Below are positions 25,492 to 34,617 of a stretch of 64,000 bases of DNA, one piece after another. A program made the translations under genes and the position numbers. The notes below the pieces were generated by a model. That model was not told the origin of the DNA and searched no databases. It saw nothing but the letters and a program-made list of their open reading frames with translations. Source of the DNA: Bacteroides gallinarum DSM 18171 = JCM 13658. Lineage in GTDB: Bacteria; Bacteroidota; Bacteroidia; Bacteroidales; Bacteroidaceae. The DNA lies in NCBI RefSeq assembly GCF_000374365.1, contig NZ_KB894133.1:30558-94557 (forward strand), given 5' to 3'. Every line of letters begins with the position of its first letter. Positions within the stretch are counted from its first letter, which is position 1.

Positions 25492-28400
25492 ATGAGGAAA
25501 CATTTATTTTTTTCCGTAATGCTCAGTCTATGTGCCTTTGGCGGCATGGCAGTGTATCCTATACCTGCAATGGCTACCGTGGCACAATCTCCGACTATCA
25601 AGGTACGTGGTCAAGTTGTCGACGAACAGGGTGAACCCATGGTAGGGGCTACCGTCAAGATTAAAGGCGGACAAGGCGGAACCATTACCGACCTGGATGG
25701 AAACTTCCAACTGGAGGTTTCCGGAAACGCTACCCTCCTGATAAGCTATGTAGGTTTTAAGGAGCGTGAAGTGGCTGTCCGCAACCGTGCTATCATTGAA
25801 ACCATTCGGTTGCAAGCCGACGAGCAGATGCTCGACCAAGTAGTTGTTGTCGGTTACGGTACACAGAAGAAATCCGACTTAACCGGTTCCGTTGCCGTTG
25901 TGGATGCGGAAGCCTTAAAACAGACATCCAACTCCAACATCTCCACCATGCTCGAAGGTAAGGTTTCCGGCGTACAAATCACCTCCGACGGACAGCCCGG
26001 CGCCGACCCGACTGTCCGTATCCGCGGTGTCGGGTCTTTTGGAGACACCTCTCCCCTTTATGTTATCGACGGTGTTCCTATGGGAACTTCTATCCGCGAC
26101 TTCTCCTCAAACGATATCGAAACTATCCAGGTACTGAAGGACGCTTCGGCCGCCGCCATTTACGGTTCGCGTGCTGCCAACGGCGTGATTATCATCACCA
26201 CCAAACGCGGCCAGAAAGACCAGCCGCTGAAGGTGGATTACAACGGCTACTTCGGTGTGGATTATATTCCCAAAGGTGTTTATGATGTAATGGATGCCGA
26301 CCAGTACAGCCAGTACATCGGCCAGGCATGTGCAAATTCCAACACTCCGCTGCCGTCGGGATACAAGCTCGACAGCGAAACCGGGAAATACCATTTCCAA
26401 GATGCCACCAACACCGACTGGTTCGAGGAAGTATTTAAAACGGGTATCCGTCAAAACCATAATGTGAACCTCTCCGGAGGCGGCGCCAACAATACCTATA
26501 ATATATCATTAGACTACTTCAACCAAAAAGGAACTCTCGAAGGCGCCGGTCCTAACTACGAACGTTACACTGCACGCGTAAACAACACCATGGACACCAA
26601 GTTCATAAAGTTCCATACCAGCCTCGTCTACTCTCATTCCGACCAGGACAATATGGGCTTGTCGAATGCTTCCGAATACGTTCAGGGTTTGTACGGCGAC
26701 GTAACCAATGTGTTGCGCGGAACCTTGCTGATGCAGCCCACTATCAAGGCATACGATTCTTCTACATGGGTACTCGATAACCTGGTGGGAATTGCCAACA
26801 ACTTTAATTACGACGCCTACGGCTATGGTGTATACTACGATACCGTACATGGCGATATTTCCGCCTCCAACCCGTTGCTGGTAAATAACCTGCTGCAACG
26901 TAACACCCGTGTAGACCGTTTCGTAGGAACGGGGTCGGCAGATGTAGATATCTTCAAGATGCTCGGTTTCGACAGTAAAAACCACAAGCTCAACTATAAG
27001 ATAAACCTCTCTTACAGCAAGACCTTCTGCAAGGACTTTACCTGGATTCCCGCATGGGTACAGAGTAACCGCGTCTATCTGTCCAAGAGCAATGAGCGGC
27101 TGACAAAAGGTTCCCGCAACTATTCGGACGCTTTGATAGAGAACGTGCTTACTTACGACGGTACGATAGGCAAGCATCATATCAACGTAGTAGCAGGCCA
27201 GACCTACGAAGAAGAAAACACCGACCTGCTGACCGGCTGGGGAATCAACTTTACCGAACCTTATTTCCTCCAGCTCCAGAATGCTTCCGACACGTATTCC
27301 GAAAGCTACGATTACAGGCACGGTATCCTGTCCTACATCGGACGTATCAATTACAATTACGATGACAGGTATTTACTCTCGGCAACAGTACGTCGGGACG
27401 GCAGCTCCCGTCTGAGCAAGAACATCCGCTGGGGAACTTTCCCCTCCATTTCCGTGGGCTGGCGTTTCGATAAAGAAAACTTCTTCCCCTTCAACCGGGA
27501 TATCGTGAACATGTTTAAAGTGCGTGCCAGCTACGGTGAGCTCGGTAACGAAAATATCGGCGAGTATATGTACCAGGCTGTCATGTCGCGTAACAACATG
27601 ACTTACAATTTCAACGGTAATATAGTGACCGGTTCCGCCGTTTCCACTTTCGTGGATAACAACCTGGCATGGGAGAAAAAGAAAACCTACAACGTGGGTA
27701 TCGACCTCGCTTTGTTCCGCAACCGCCTGGAGTTTACGGCCGAGTGGTACAAGAATACCAGCGAAGACCTTCTGTATGCCGTTCCTGTTCCGGAACAAGC
27801 CGGTGTGTCCAACACCACCGTAACGATGAATGCCGCCTCGATGAACAACTCCGGATTCGAATTCTCTGCTACCTACCGCAACCGGGAACATGCTTTCAAA
27901 TATGAAATATCCGCCAACCTCAGTACGTTGCGCAACCGCGTAACCTCGTTAGGTTTCGGAACCGACTCTTATATCTCGGGAGCTTACATTACCAAAGTGG
28001 GCGAAGAAATCGGCCAGTTCTACGGCTGGGTTTATGAAGGCATAGCCCGTACACAAGAAGACCTGGACAACCACGCTACGCAGGAAGGCGCCCAGATAGG
28101 CGACTGCCTTTATAAGGATATAAACAATGACGGTAAGGTGGACTCCGAAGACCAAGTCGTACTGGGCAGCGGTATGCCTAAGATTAATTTCGGTCTTAAT
28201 GCCCGCTTCGAATACAAGCGTTTCGACCTGAGCATCGCAACTTTCGGTGCGTTGAACTATCATGTAAGCGACGACATCTACAACTCGCTTAACTCTTGCT
28301 ACGGCTGGGGAAACAAAGAAGTGGGTATGCTCGATGCCAACCGCTTTAGCGAAGACGGCAGCACTTATCTTTCCAACGTGCCGCGTACTTATGCCACCAA

Positions 28401-28686
28401 CAGCGCCAGCCTGGCTTGGAATGACCTCTTCAGTTCACGTAAAATCCAGAACGCTGCTTATTGGAAGATTGCCAATGTAGAACTGGGGTACAACTTCCCC
28501 AACGAATGGTTCGGCAAATATGTATCCGATGTACGTTTCTACGTGTCGGCACAGAATCTCCACACATTCACCGGTTATCACGGTTATAATGTAGACTATG
28601 CAGGCGGGACTTTCACCCCGGGATACAACTTCTGTTCTTATCCTACTGCACGTACTTTCATGTGTGGCATTCATTTTACATTCTAA
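25492..28686 (+). CDS. susC: SusC-type TonB-dependent outer-membrane transporter
   Basis: The 1064-residue protein has a signal peptide (residues 1-28) and a carboxypeptidase-regulatory-like domain (VRGQVVDEQGEPMVGATV..., about 38-100). A TonB-box/plug junction follows (VVVVGYGTQKKSDLTGSV, from about 117), then the plug with LYVIDGVP and AAIYGSRAANGVIIITTK. A 22-strand barrel ends in a C-terminal Phe (HFTF). It would import arabinan fragments through the outer membrane with the SusD lipoprotein as lid. It starts the operon susC-susD-SGBP-GH43, 39 bases before susD. Arabinan as substrate is inferred from the enzymes around it. Confidence 0.95.
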   Translation: MRKHLFFSVMLSLCAFGGMAVYPIPAMATVAQSPTIKVRGQVVDEQGEPMVGATVKIKGGQGGTITDLDGNFQLEVSGNATLLISYVGFKEREVAVRNRAIIETIRLQADEQMLDQVVVVGYGTQKKSDLTGSVAVVDAEALKQTSNSNISTMLEGKVSGVQITSDGQPGADPTVRIRGVGSFGDTSPLYVIDGVPMGTSIRDFSSNDIETIQVLKDASAAAIYGSRAANGVIIITTKRGQKDQPLKVDYNGYFGVDYIPKGVYDVMDADQYSQYIGQACANSNTPLPSGYKLDSETGKYHFQDATNTDWFEEVFKTGIRQNHNVNLSGGGANNTYNISLDYFNQKGTLEGAGPNYERYTARVNNTMDTKFIKFHTSLVYSHSDQDNMGLSNASEYVQGLYGDVTNVLRGTLLMQPTIKAYDSSTWVLDNLVGIANNFNYDAYGYGVYYDTVHGDISASNPLLVNNLLQRNTRVDRFVGTGSADVDIFKMLGFDSKNHKLNYKINLSYSKTFCKDFTWIPAWVQSNRVYLSKSNERLTKGSRNYSDALIENVLTYDGTIGKHHINVVAGQTYEEENTDLLTGWGINFTEPYFLQLQNASDTYSESYDYRHGILSYIGRINYNYDDRYLLSATVRRDGSSRLSKNIRWGTFPSISVGWRFDKENFFPFNRDIVNMFKVRASYGELGNENIGEYMYQAVMSRNNMTYNFNGNIVTGSAVSTFVDNNLAWEKKKTYNVGIDLALFRNRLEFTAEWYKNTSEDLLYAVPVPEQAGVSNTTVTMNAASMNNSGFEFSATYRNREHAFKYEISANLSTLRNRVTSLGFGTDSYISGAYITKVGEEIGQFYGWVYEGIARTQEDLDNHATQEGAQIGDCLYKDINNDGKVDSEDQVVLGSGMPKINFGLNARFEYKRFDLSIATFGALNYHVSDDIYNSLNSCYGWGNKEVGMLDANRFSEDGSTYLSNVPRTYATNSASLAWNDLFSSRKIQNAAYWKIANVELGYNFPNEWFGKYVSDVRFYVSAQNLHTFTGYHGYNVDYAGGTFTPGYNFCSYPTARTFMCGIHFTF

Positions 28687-28725
28687 TCATTACCATATAG
28701 TACCTAAATACTAAAAACATATCTT

Positions 28726-30477
28726 ATGAAACTAAATAAATATTCACTTGCTCTCATTCTGGGACTCAGTACCCTGACTTCTTGCAGTGACAAATTGGAT
28801 TTGTTGAATCCCAACCAGCAAACCTCGAGCACCTTCGGTTTTAATGCCGATGACTTGGAGGAGTGCGTGATTGCCGCCTACAACCACATCCGTATGGAAG
28901 GTTCCTATGCCCGCGTAGGCTACACTATCGACGTGTGCCGTGGCGATGAAGCCTGGAACTCCTCGCAAGTGTGGTATCTGCCTTTCGACGACCTCAATGC
29001 AGAAGTCACTTCGGACGTTACGTGGTGGCCCTGGCGGGAATGGTACTACACTATCAACGTGTGCAACTTCGCCATTTCCCGTTGCGGCGAAGATAACAGC
29101 CAACTTTCCGATAAAATGAAACGTATCAAGGGACAAGTGCTTTTCCTTCGCGGTCTGTCGTACTATAATCTGGCCGGTTACTATCAGAATCCGCCCCTTA
29201 TCACAGATTATGACACCTACTCATCAATGGATGGGCTTTATGGCGCCAACAGTACCTACGATGACGTACTCGACCAGGTAGAAAAAGATTTCCGGGAGGC
29301 TATGGAACTGCTGCCTTCCCGCGATGAAGGCGGTGAATGGGCCGGCGGACGCGCCACTTGCGGCGCTGCGGCGGGTTACTATGCCCGCACCCTCATGGTA
29401 CGCCATAAATACAGCGATGCACTCACAGTACTGAAAGATATCATCAACAAGAAATACGGCACTTACCGGTTAATGGATAACTACGGTGACAACTTCCGCG
29501 AAGGCTCGGCATACGAAAACAATGCGGAAAGCCTCTTCGAAGTACAGTTCCTCGACTATGGTTCGCAAGGAACCGACGACGAATGGACACCGGTAAACAC
29601 AAGCCCCAATGCCACACAAGGGTCGGCTATCGAGAGCAACTTCGCCCCCGGCAACTATGGCGGTTGGGCTGATATCTCGGCTTCACCCTGGCTCTATCAT
29701 CTTTTTAAAGAAGAGCGCACTACGGAAGGTACACTCGACCCTCGTCTTTATTGGACTATCGGAACCTACGAAACCGACTGGGAGGATTTCGAGTATGGTA
29801 ATGTAGCTTATACTCAAAAGCTTACAGCCACCGACAATATCGTAACTAACAACACTTACGGCGGCCTGCCTATCGCCAAATTCACAAATCTACGTACCGG
29901 CCTGTACAGCACTGTCGTTACAGGCTTGCACGACGGTATCAACCTGCGCCTGATGCGTTACTCCGATGTATTGCTACGTGCCGCAGAATGCGAAAACGAG
30001 GTCAACGGTCCCACGCAGGAAGCTATCAACTGGATTAACGAGGTACGTAACCGTGCAGGTCTGGCAGACTTAAAGCTCGAGGATTTCAATACCGCCGACA
30101 AACTTTTCGAACAGATAGCCAATGTGGAACGTCCTAAGGAGTTCGGCTGCGAATTCGGCCGTGGTTTCGACCTTATCCGCTGGGGATTCTTCCACGACAA
30201 CGACCGCTTACAGCAGCTCAAAGAACACGGTACGGTACGCCGCTCTACGGTAGGAGTAAAAAATCCTGTAAAATACAGCGATATAGCAAACGATTCCGAA
30301 CTGAAGAGCACTTTCGACACTTACTTGCCAGGACACGAATTTCTGCCTATCGTGCAGCAGTTGATGAATAACAATCCGAATTTGAAAGGCAATTCCGCCA
30401 ATTATAGTACGGATAACTCATCTTATTTCCGCGACAATGGTTGGACAGTACGTCCGGTTACGGATTTGAGCAAATAA
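28726..30477 (+). CDS. susD: SusD/RagB-type surface glycan-binding lipoprotein
   Basis: The 583-residue protein has a lipobox ending at Cys20 (LTSCS) and the helical TPR-like SusD fold. Recognisable pieces are KGQVLFLRGLSYYNLAGYY (about 133-151), LLRAAECENEVNG and a late ERPKEFGCEFGRGFDLIRWG segment typical of the family. It forms the lid of the SusC channel at the cell surface. It sits directly after susC, and a strong hairpin separates it from the next gene. The ligand should be arabinan oligosaccharide, by context only. Confidence 0.95.
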   Translation: MKLNKYSLALILGLSTLTSCSDKLDLLNPNQQTSSTFGFNADDLEECVIAAYNHIRMEGSYARVGYTIDVCRGDEAWNSSQVWYLPFDDLNAEVTSDVTWWPWREWYYTINVCNFAISRCGEDNSQLSDKMKRIKGQVLFLRGLSYYNLAGYYQNPPLITDYDTYSSMDGLYGANSTYDDVLDQVEKDFREAMELLPSRDEGGEWAGGRATCGAAAGYYARTLMVRHKYSDALTVLKDIINKKYGTYRLMDNYGDNFREGSAYENNAESLFEVQFLDYGSQGTDDEWTPVNTSPNATQGSAIESNFAPGNYGGWADISASPWLYHLFKEERTTEGTLDPRLYWTIGTYETDWEDFEYGNVAYTQKLTATDNIVTNNTYGGLPIAKFTNLRTGLYSTVVTGLHDGINLRLMRYSDVLLRAAECENEVNGPTQEAINWINEVRNRAGLADLKLEDFNTADKLFEQIANVERPKEFGCEFGRGFDLIRWGFFHDNDRLQQLKEHGTVRRSTVGVKNPVKYSDIANDSELKSTFDTYLPGHEFLPIVQQLMNNNPNLKGNSANYSTDNSSYFRDNGWTVRPVTDLSK

Positions 30478-30494
30478 AGAAAACCCAACAACGG

Positions 30495-30536
30495 TTTCTT
30501 CCCACTCCGGCTCTTCCGGAACCGGGTGGGAAGAAA
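30495..30536 (+). terminator. Hairpin between susD and the SGBP gene
   Basis: TTTCTTCCCAC at 30495-30505 pairs perfectly with 30526-30536, with an inner CCGG/CCGG stem. There is no T-run after it. It may lower transcription into, or protect the mRNA upstream of, the next gene. Confidence 0.55.
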
Positions 30537-30569
30537 TATCAATCAGTCACACTCTTTAAATTTAAGACA

Positions 30570-32345
30570 ATGAGAATACTCAAAAAAATAACATATGCTT
30601 GCTGTTCCGTAACCTTAGGGTTACTGGCATTGACAGGTTGCGAGGACAACGGACTTTATGACGTAAACGCCCCCGACTGGATTTCCGAGAAGATACAGGA
30701 AATCGAAGATTCGAAGAAAGAACCGGAAGAAGAAGTGCTCGAAGGCATGCAGGAAGATGTGTACACTATCGGAAGTACGGATTTTACTTCCGGTTGGTGG
30801 ACTGCTTTCTCCAAGTATTACGTGATACCCGACGGCGAAAAGTGGAATGCTGTGTTCAACCTCCACATCAACCCGGCCGATAACACGTATTACAAGAACT
30901 TCGCTCTTATCATCTCCAACGATGTAGACCGTGGGGGCGAGGGATATGCCGAATACGGAGCTATCCGCTTCGATGTCACAGGCAGCCCCGAAACTTACAA
31001 TTCCCAATGGGGCGATTATATCGACTACCAGTACATCTCGGGTACGTTGCTTCTCGAACCCGATGCCAATAATGCAGACCCTAACGTACAGAGCCTGGGC
31101 GGTAAGGTGACAGTCACCGTAGACCGCACCAGTACAGATGCTTTCACCGTAAAGATGACCAACAGCGTAGCCACCAAGACTTACGAGCAACCATACAAGG
31201 AAACAAACCTGAACGCAGATGCGAGCAATACCAATATCCGCTGTTTCCTGGTTCCCGAGGGTTCTTACATCGACTTCCAGCAGACCAACATCGTTCCTAT
31301 CGACGGCCTTACATCTGCCGCAGACAAGAATCCGATATCTATGAAGCTGCAAAACGTACCCGAACAAGTCCCCATGGGCACTCTGCTCGAAGAAGCCATG
31401 GCCAATGTATCGGCCGTTGTTACCTTCGAAGAGGGAGTAACCAAAACCGTACCGGCTTCCGAACTCTCTATCTCCGCTATCCCCGATATGGAGCAACCGG
31501 GCGAAAAAAATCTTGTGGCTGTCTATAACAAGACCTTTAAAGGCGAGAATTGCGGACAACCGATTATGGCTTATGCTACTTTTGTTCTCGTGGGAGAGAT
31601 TGTATCTATCGAGGTGACTACCCAGCCTTCGCATACACAGTACTATTATTACACCTCCAAAGCTACCGAAACCTTGACAGACCGAACGCTGGCCTTCGAC
31701 CCGACCGGTATGGTGGTTACGGCAACTTACGACGACGGAAGTTCAAGAATCATTGAGAACACGAAGCTCAGCTTCTCTGCCATTCCCGCGAAAGCAGGCT
31801 CTTCGACCGTTACCATTAGTGCCGGAGAAAAAGCCTCCACAACGGTAGGAATTACCGTTTCCGAGTCCGCAGTTTCTACAGTGAGCTACACGGGGCACAC
31901 AGTAGGAGCCGAAGATAACTCAGCGGCCTTTAAGGGAGATTTTTCTGACAACTTCAAGGTATCTGTGGGAGAAACAAAGTCCATTACCTTCACCAACTTC
32001 AGTAATCTGGGAGCAAACTGGAACAACTTCCTTGTGTCTCTCCGTAATGCCAATAATGACGAATATGCATTTGTTCGTGCCGACGACTGGGGAGACGGTA
32101 ACGGATATGGTGCCTGCGTTCACAGCGGAACACAAGGAGACTGGGCTACTTGGCTTGCCGGTATGAATGGAGCCCAAGTTACGGTTTACGTAACCAACTG
32201 CGGCAATAGTACTGCCGACATTCAGGCAGTAATGAAAGGTACTACCGGTACAACTTCCACTCAGTATTATTTGGGCATCAATACCATAGTTCCCAATGAC
32301 CTGTACTTTGCATTGTCTGTCGAGGGAGCTCATCTCGTTTTCTAA
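30570..32345 (+). CDS. Putative surface glycan-binding lipoprotein (SusE/F position)
   Basis: I chose the ATG at 30570 because it gives a lipoprotein signal (LALTGCED, Cys24). The open frame back to 30441 overlaps the end of susD. The 591-residue product begins with an acidic linker (EEEVLEGMQEDVYTIGS), then beta-rich domains. Parts of the middle (about 300-440) resemble bacterial Ig-like domains (ATYDDGSSRIIENTKLSFSAIP). The C-terminal domain is Trp- and Asn-rich (WNNFLVSLRNANNDEYAF), as in carbohydrate-binding lectin folds. I do not recognise a named family for the whole protein. The position after susD suggests a surface glycan-binding protein. Confidence 0.75.
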   Translation: MRILKKITYACCSVTLGLLALTGCEDNGLYDVNAPDWISEKIQEIEDSKKEPEEEVLEGMQEDVYTIGSTDFTSGWWTAFSKYYVIPDGEKWNAVFNLHINPADNTYYKNFALIISNDVDRGGEGYAEYGAIRFDVTGSPETYNSQWGDYIDYQYISGTLLLEPDANNADPNVQSLGGKVTVTVDRTSTDAFTVKMTNSVATKTYEQPYKETNLNADASNTNIRCFLVPEGSYIDFQQTNIVPIDGLTSAADKNPISMKLQNVPEQVPMGTLLEEAMANVSAVVTFEEGVTKTVPASELSISAIPDMEQPGEKNLVAVYNKTFKGENCGQPIMAYATFVLVGEIVSIEVTTQPSHTQYYYYTSKATETLTDRTLAFDPTGMVVTATYDDGSSRIIENTKLSFSAIPAKAGSSTVTISAGEKASTTVGITVSESAVSTVSYTGHTVGAEDNSAAFKGDFSDNFKVSVGETKSITFTNFSNLGANWNNFLVSLRNANNDEYAFVRADDWGDGNGYGACVHSGTQGDWATWLAGMNGAQVTVYVTNCGNSTADIQAVMKGTTGTTSTQYYLGINTIVPNDLYFALSVEGAHLVF

Positions 32346-32367
32346 TGAAAAAGAATAAATTATCATC

Positions 32368-32400
32368 CATACCGTTCCTCTTTGTCTGAGGAACGGTATG
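32368..32400 (+). terminator. Perfect 13-bp hairpin before the GH43 gene
   Basis: CATACCGTTCCTC at 32368-32380 pairs perfectly with 32388-32400 around a 7-base loop. No T-tract follows, so partial attenuation or mRNA processing is more likely than full termination. Confidence 0.55.
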
Positions 32401-32423
32401 CCCCTTAAAAAATTACCAATCAA

Positions 32424-34331
32424 ATGAAAAAGCTAACATTTTTCTTTATATCCCTGCTGACGGTCTGCGTTTTCACGGCTTGCTCCGACGGACTGGACAA
32501 TATCGAATACAATAGAAACAGCGATATAACCATAGCCGCTCCCGAAGTAACTGCAATTACAAGCACTTCACTAACCGTTAATTCATCGGTCACCGGCAAC
32601 CTGAACAACGTAGCCAAGAGAGGATTCTGCTATAGTGTAAATGCCCAAAATCCTACTATCAAAGACAATGTAGTGGAAGCGGACGAAAATTTCAGTGCAA
32701 CTATCTCCGGCTTAATGGGCAATACGACTTATTACATACGCGCATACGTTTACGGCAACAGCCATTACACTTACTCGGAAACAGTTACATCGACCACAGC
32801 AGCCCAAAGCCTTGAAGAACAACTCAAGAGCTACGTGGCTCCGGCATACGAAGATTATTATGTAAATATCTCCGACTGGTCTAACCGTACCCAATGGAAT
32901 TTGAGCAACGTACACGACCCGACAATAGTCTTGGCCGAGGACGGATATTATTATATGTATCAAACCGATGCCTCGTATGGCGATGCACATGCCGCAGGCG
33001 GACATATCCACGCACGACGCTCGAAGAATTTAGTAGACTGGGAATATCTGGGCGGAACCATGCGAAGCCTGCCAGAGTGGGTTATTCCCAAACTGAATGA
33101 AATTCGTGCTACTATGGGGCTGGCTGCCACCACAGCCGTTGAAGCGACTTTCGGTACTAACTACTGCTGGGCTCCTTGTGTACGGAAAGTCAGAAACGGT
33201 TTGTACCGTATGTATTACTCCATAGTCTGTCCCGGTACGCTGAACGGTAACGGTACATGGAGCGAACGCGCTTTTATCGGTGTAATGGAGAACGACAACC
33301 CTGCCAACAACGACGGCTGGGTGGATAAAGGTTACGTCATTACCAACGCATCGGACAAGGGATTAAACTTCAATGTCGCCTCGGACGATTATGCAAACTG
33401 CTACTACAAATGGAACGCTATCGACCCCTGCTATATCATCGATAACGACGGAAGGCATTACTTAGTCTACGGCTCCTGGCACAGCGGCATAGCCATAGTA
33501 GAACTGGATGCAGAAACCGGCAAGGTAAAAGCCGACCTCCCCACTCCTTGGAGTAACGGCGATGAAGGTATCGCCGCCTATGGACAGTTGATAGCCACCC
33601 GTAGAATGAACGACCGCTGGCAAGCTTCGGAAGCTCCCGAAGTGATTTACCGCGACGGATATTACTACCTGTTCCTGGCTTATGATGCGGTAGGAGTACC
33701 TTACAATACCCGTGTAGCACGTGCCACTAATATTGCCGGTCCGTACCTGGGTATGGACGGTACGAATGCTACTGCAAACGGAGGTGACATCTTACCCGTA
33801 GTGACCCACCCGTATAAGTTCAATAATAGCCACGGTTGGGTAGGCATCTCGCACTGCTGTATCTTCGACGACGGAAACGGCAACTGGTTTTATGCCTCGC
33901 AAGGCCGGTTCCCGGAAAATGTGGAAGGAAATACGTACAGTAACGCCCTCATGTTGGGACATGTACGCAGCATCCGCTGGACTAAGGACGGCTGGCCTTT
34001 GGTTATGCCCGAACGCTACGGAGCAGTTCCCCAGGTAGCTATTACCGAAGAAGAACTCATCGGAAACTGGGAGCACATAGACTTGTCTTACAACTACGGA
34101 ATTCAAAAAGAATCGGTAACCATGACACTGGCTGCCGACCATACCATAACCGAGGGAACATGGAAAGGCGGTACATGGAGCTATGATGCAGAAAACCAAA
34201 TTCTGACAGCCAACGGTATCGACCTTTACCTGCAACGCGAAACAGACTGGGAGGCCAGTCCGAGAACGCATACCATAGTTTACGCCGCCTACGGAAACAA
34301 CAAGACCTACTGGGGAAAGAAAATCAACTAA
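32424..34331 (+). CDS. Lipoprotein GH43 endo-arabinanase-like enzyme with N-terminal Ig-like domain
   Basis: The 635-residue protein has a lipobox (VFTACS, Cys20) and an N-terminal FN3-like domain (about 35-125). The GH43 propeller has base Asp in VHDPT, supporting Asp in AIDPC and acid Glu in SEAPEVIY. The C-terminal barrel domain (about 530-635) ends NKTYWGKKIN, similar to the end of the GH43 at 19120. The N-terminal domain probably holds the enzyme away from the outer membrane. It should make the first endo cuts in arabinan at the cell surface for capture by SusD and import by SusC. It closes the SusC operon and is followed by a strong hairpin. Confidence 0.88.
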   Translation: MKKLTFFFISLLTVCVFTACSDGLDNIEYNRNSDITIAAPEVTAITSTSLTVNSSVTGNLNNVAKRGFCYSVNAQNPTIKDNVVEADENFSATISGLMGNTTYYIRAYVYGNSHYTYSETVTSTTAAQSLEEQLKSYVAPAYEDYYVNISDWSNRTQWNLSNVHDPTIVLAEDGYYYMYQTDASYGDAHAAGGHIHARRSKNLVDWEYLGGTMRSLPEWVIPKLNEIRATMGLAATTAVEATFGTNYCWAPCVRKVRNGLYRMYYSIVCPGTLNGNGTWSERAFIGVMENDNPANNDGWVDKGYVITNASDKGLNFNVASDDYANCYYKWNAIDPCYIIDNDGRHYLVYGSWHSGIAIVELDAETGKVKADLPTPWSNGDEGIAAYGQLIATRRMNDRWQASEAPEVIYRDGYYYLFLAYDAVGVPYNTRVARATNIAGPYLGMDGTNATANGGDILPVVTHPYKFNNSHGWVGISHCCIFDDGNGNWFYASQGRFPENVEGNTYSNALMLGHVRSIRWTKDGWPLVMPERYGAVPQVAITEEELIGNWEHIDLSYNYGIQKESVTMTLAADHTITEGTWKGGTWSYDAENQILTANGIDLYLQRETDWEASPRTHTIVYAAYGNNKTYWGKKIN

Positions 34332-34375
34332 TCCTCCTTCCCTATACATACCGGATAGGAACGGAAAAGACATGA

Positions 34376-34425
34376 GCTGCTCCCGGCCGTACACAGAGCC
34401 GGACTCTGCATACGGCCGGGACAGC
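34376..34425 (+). terminator. Hairpin after the SusC operon
   Basis: CCCGGCCGTA at 34382-34391 pairs perfectly with 34411-34420, extended by GCTG/CAGC with one bulge. The T-run is weak, but the place and the stem strength fit an operon end. Confidence 0.6.
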
Positions 34426-34535
34426 TTTCAGTATACGGCTCAGACCACTCTCCTCCCCTTCTAAAAGCGTTTCTGGGCAAAAAAATCTTATTTCGATGCA
34501 GATTCTTTTACATTTTATGTTACACAACATACTAA

Positions 34536-34576
34536 AGTGTATATATTACACTAAATAAAAGTGTTACTTTTACACC
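34536..34576 (+). promoter_or_regulatory. Two candidate AraR operators before the arabinose operon
   Basis: AGTGTA-N5-TACACT at 34536-34552 is a perfect-arm palindrome. A second copy with two arm mismatches lies at 34560-34576, 24 bases further on. The second overlaps TACTTTTA at 34565-34572, a near match to the -7 box, so a bound repressor could block the promoter. A further TTACACAACAT string at 34520-34530 recurs at 44820-44830 before the GH51 gene. Confidence 0.55.
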
Positions 34577-34617
34577 CGAAATAAGATAAGAATCTAATTT
34601 TCAAACAAAATAACACC

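Noticed and set aside
30441..30569. N-terminal extension of the surface binding lipoprotein
   Set aside because: It overlaps the end of susD and an intergenic hairpin; the lipoprotein signal starts at 30570.
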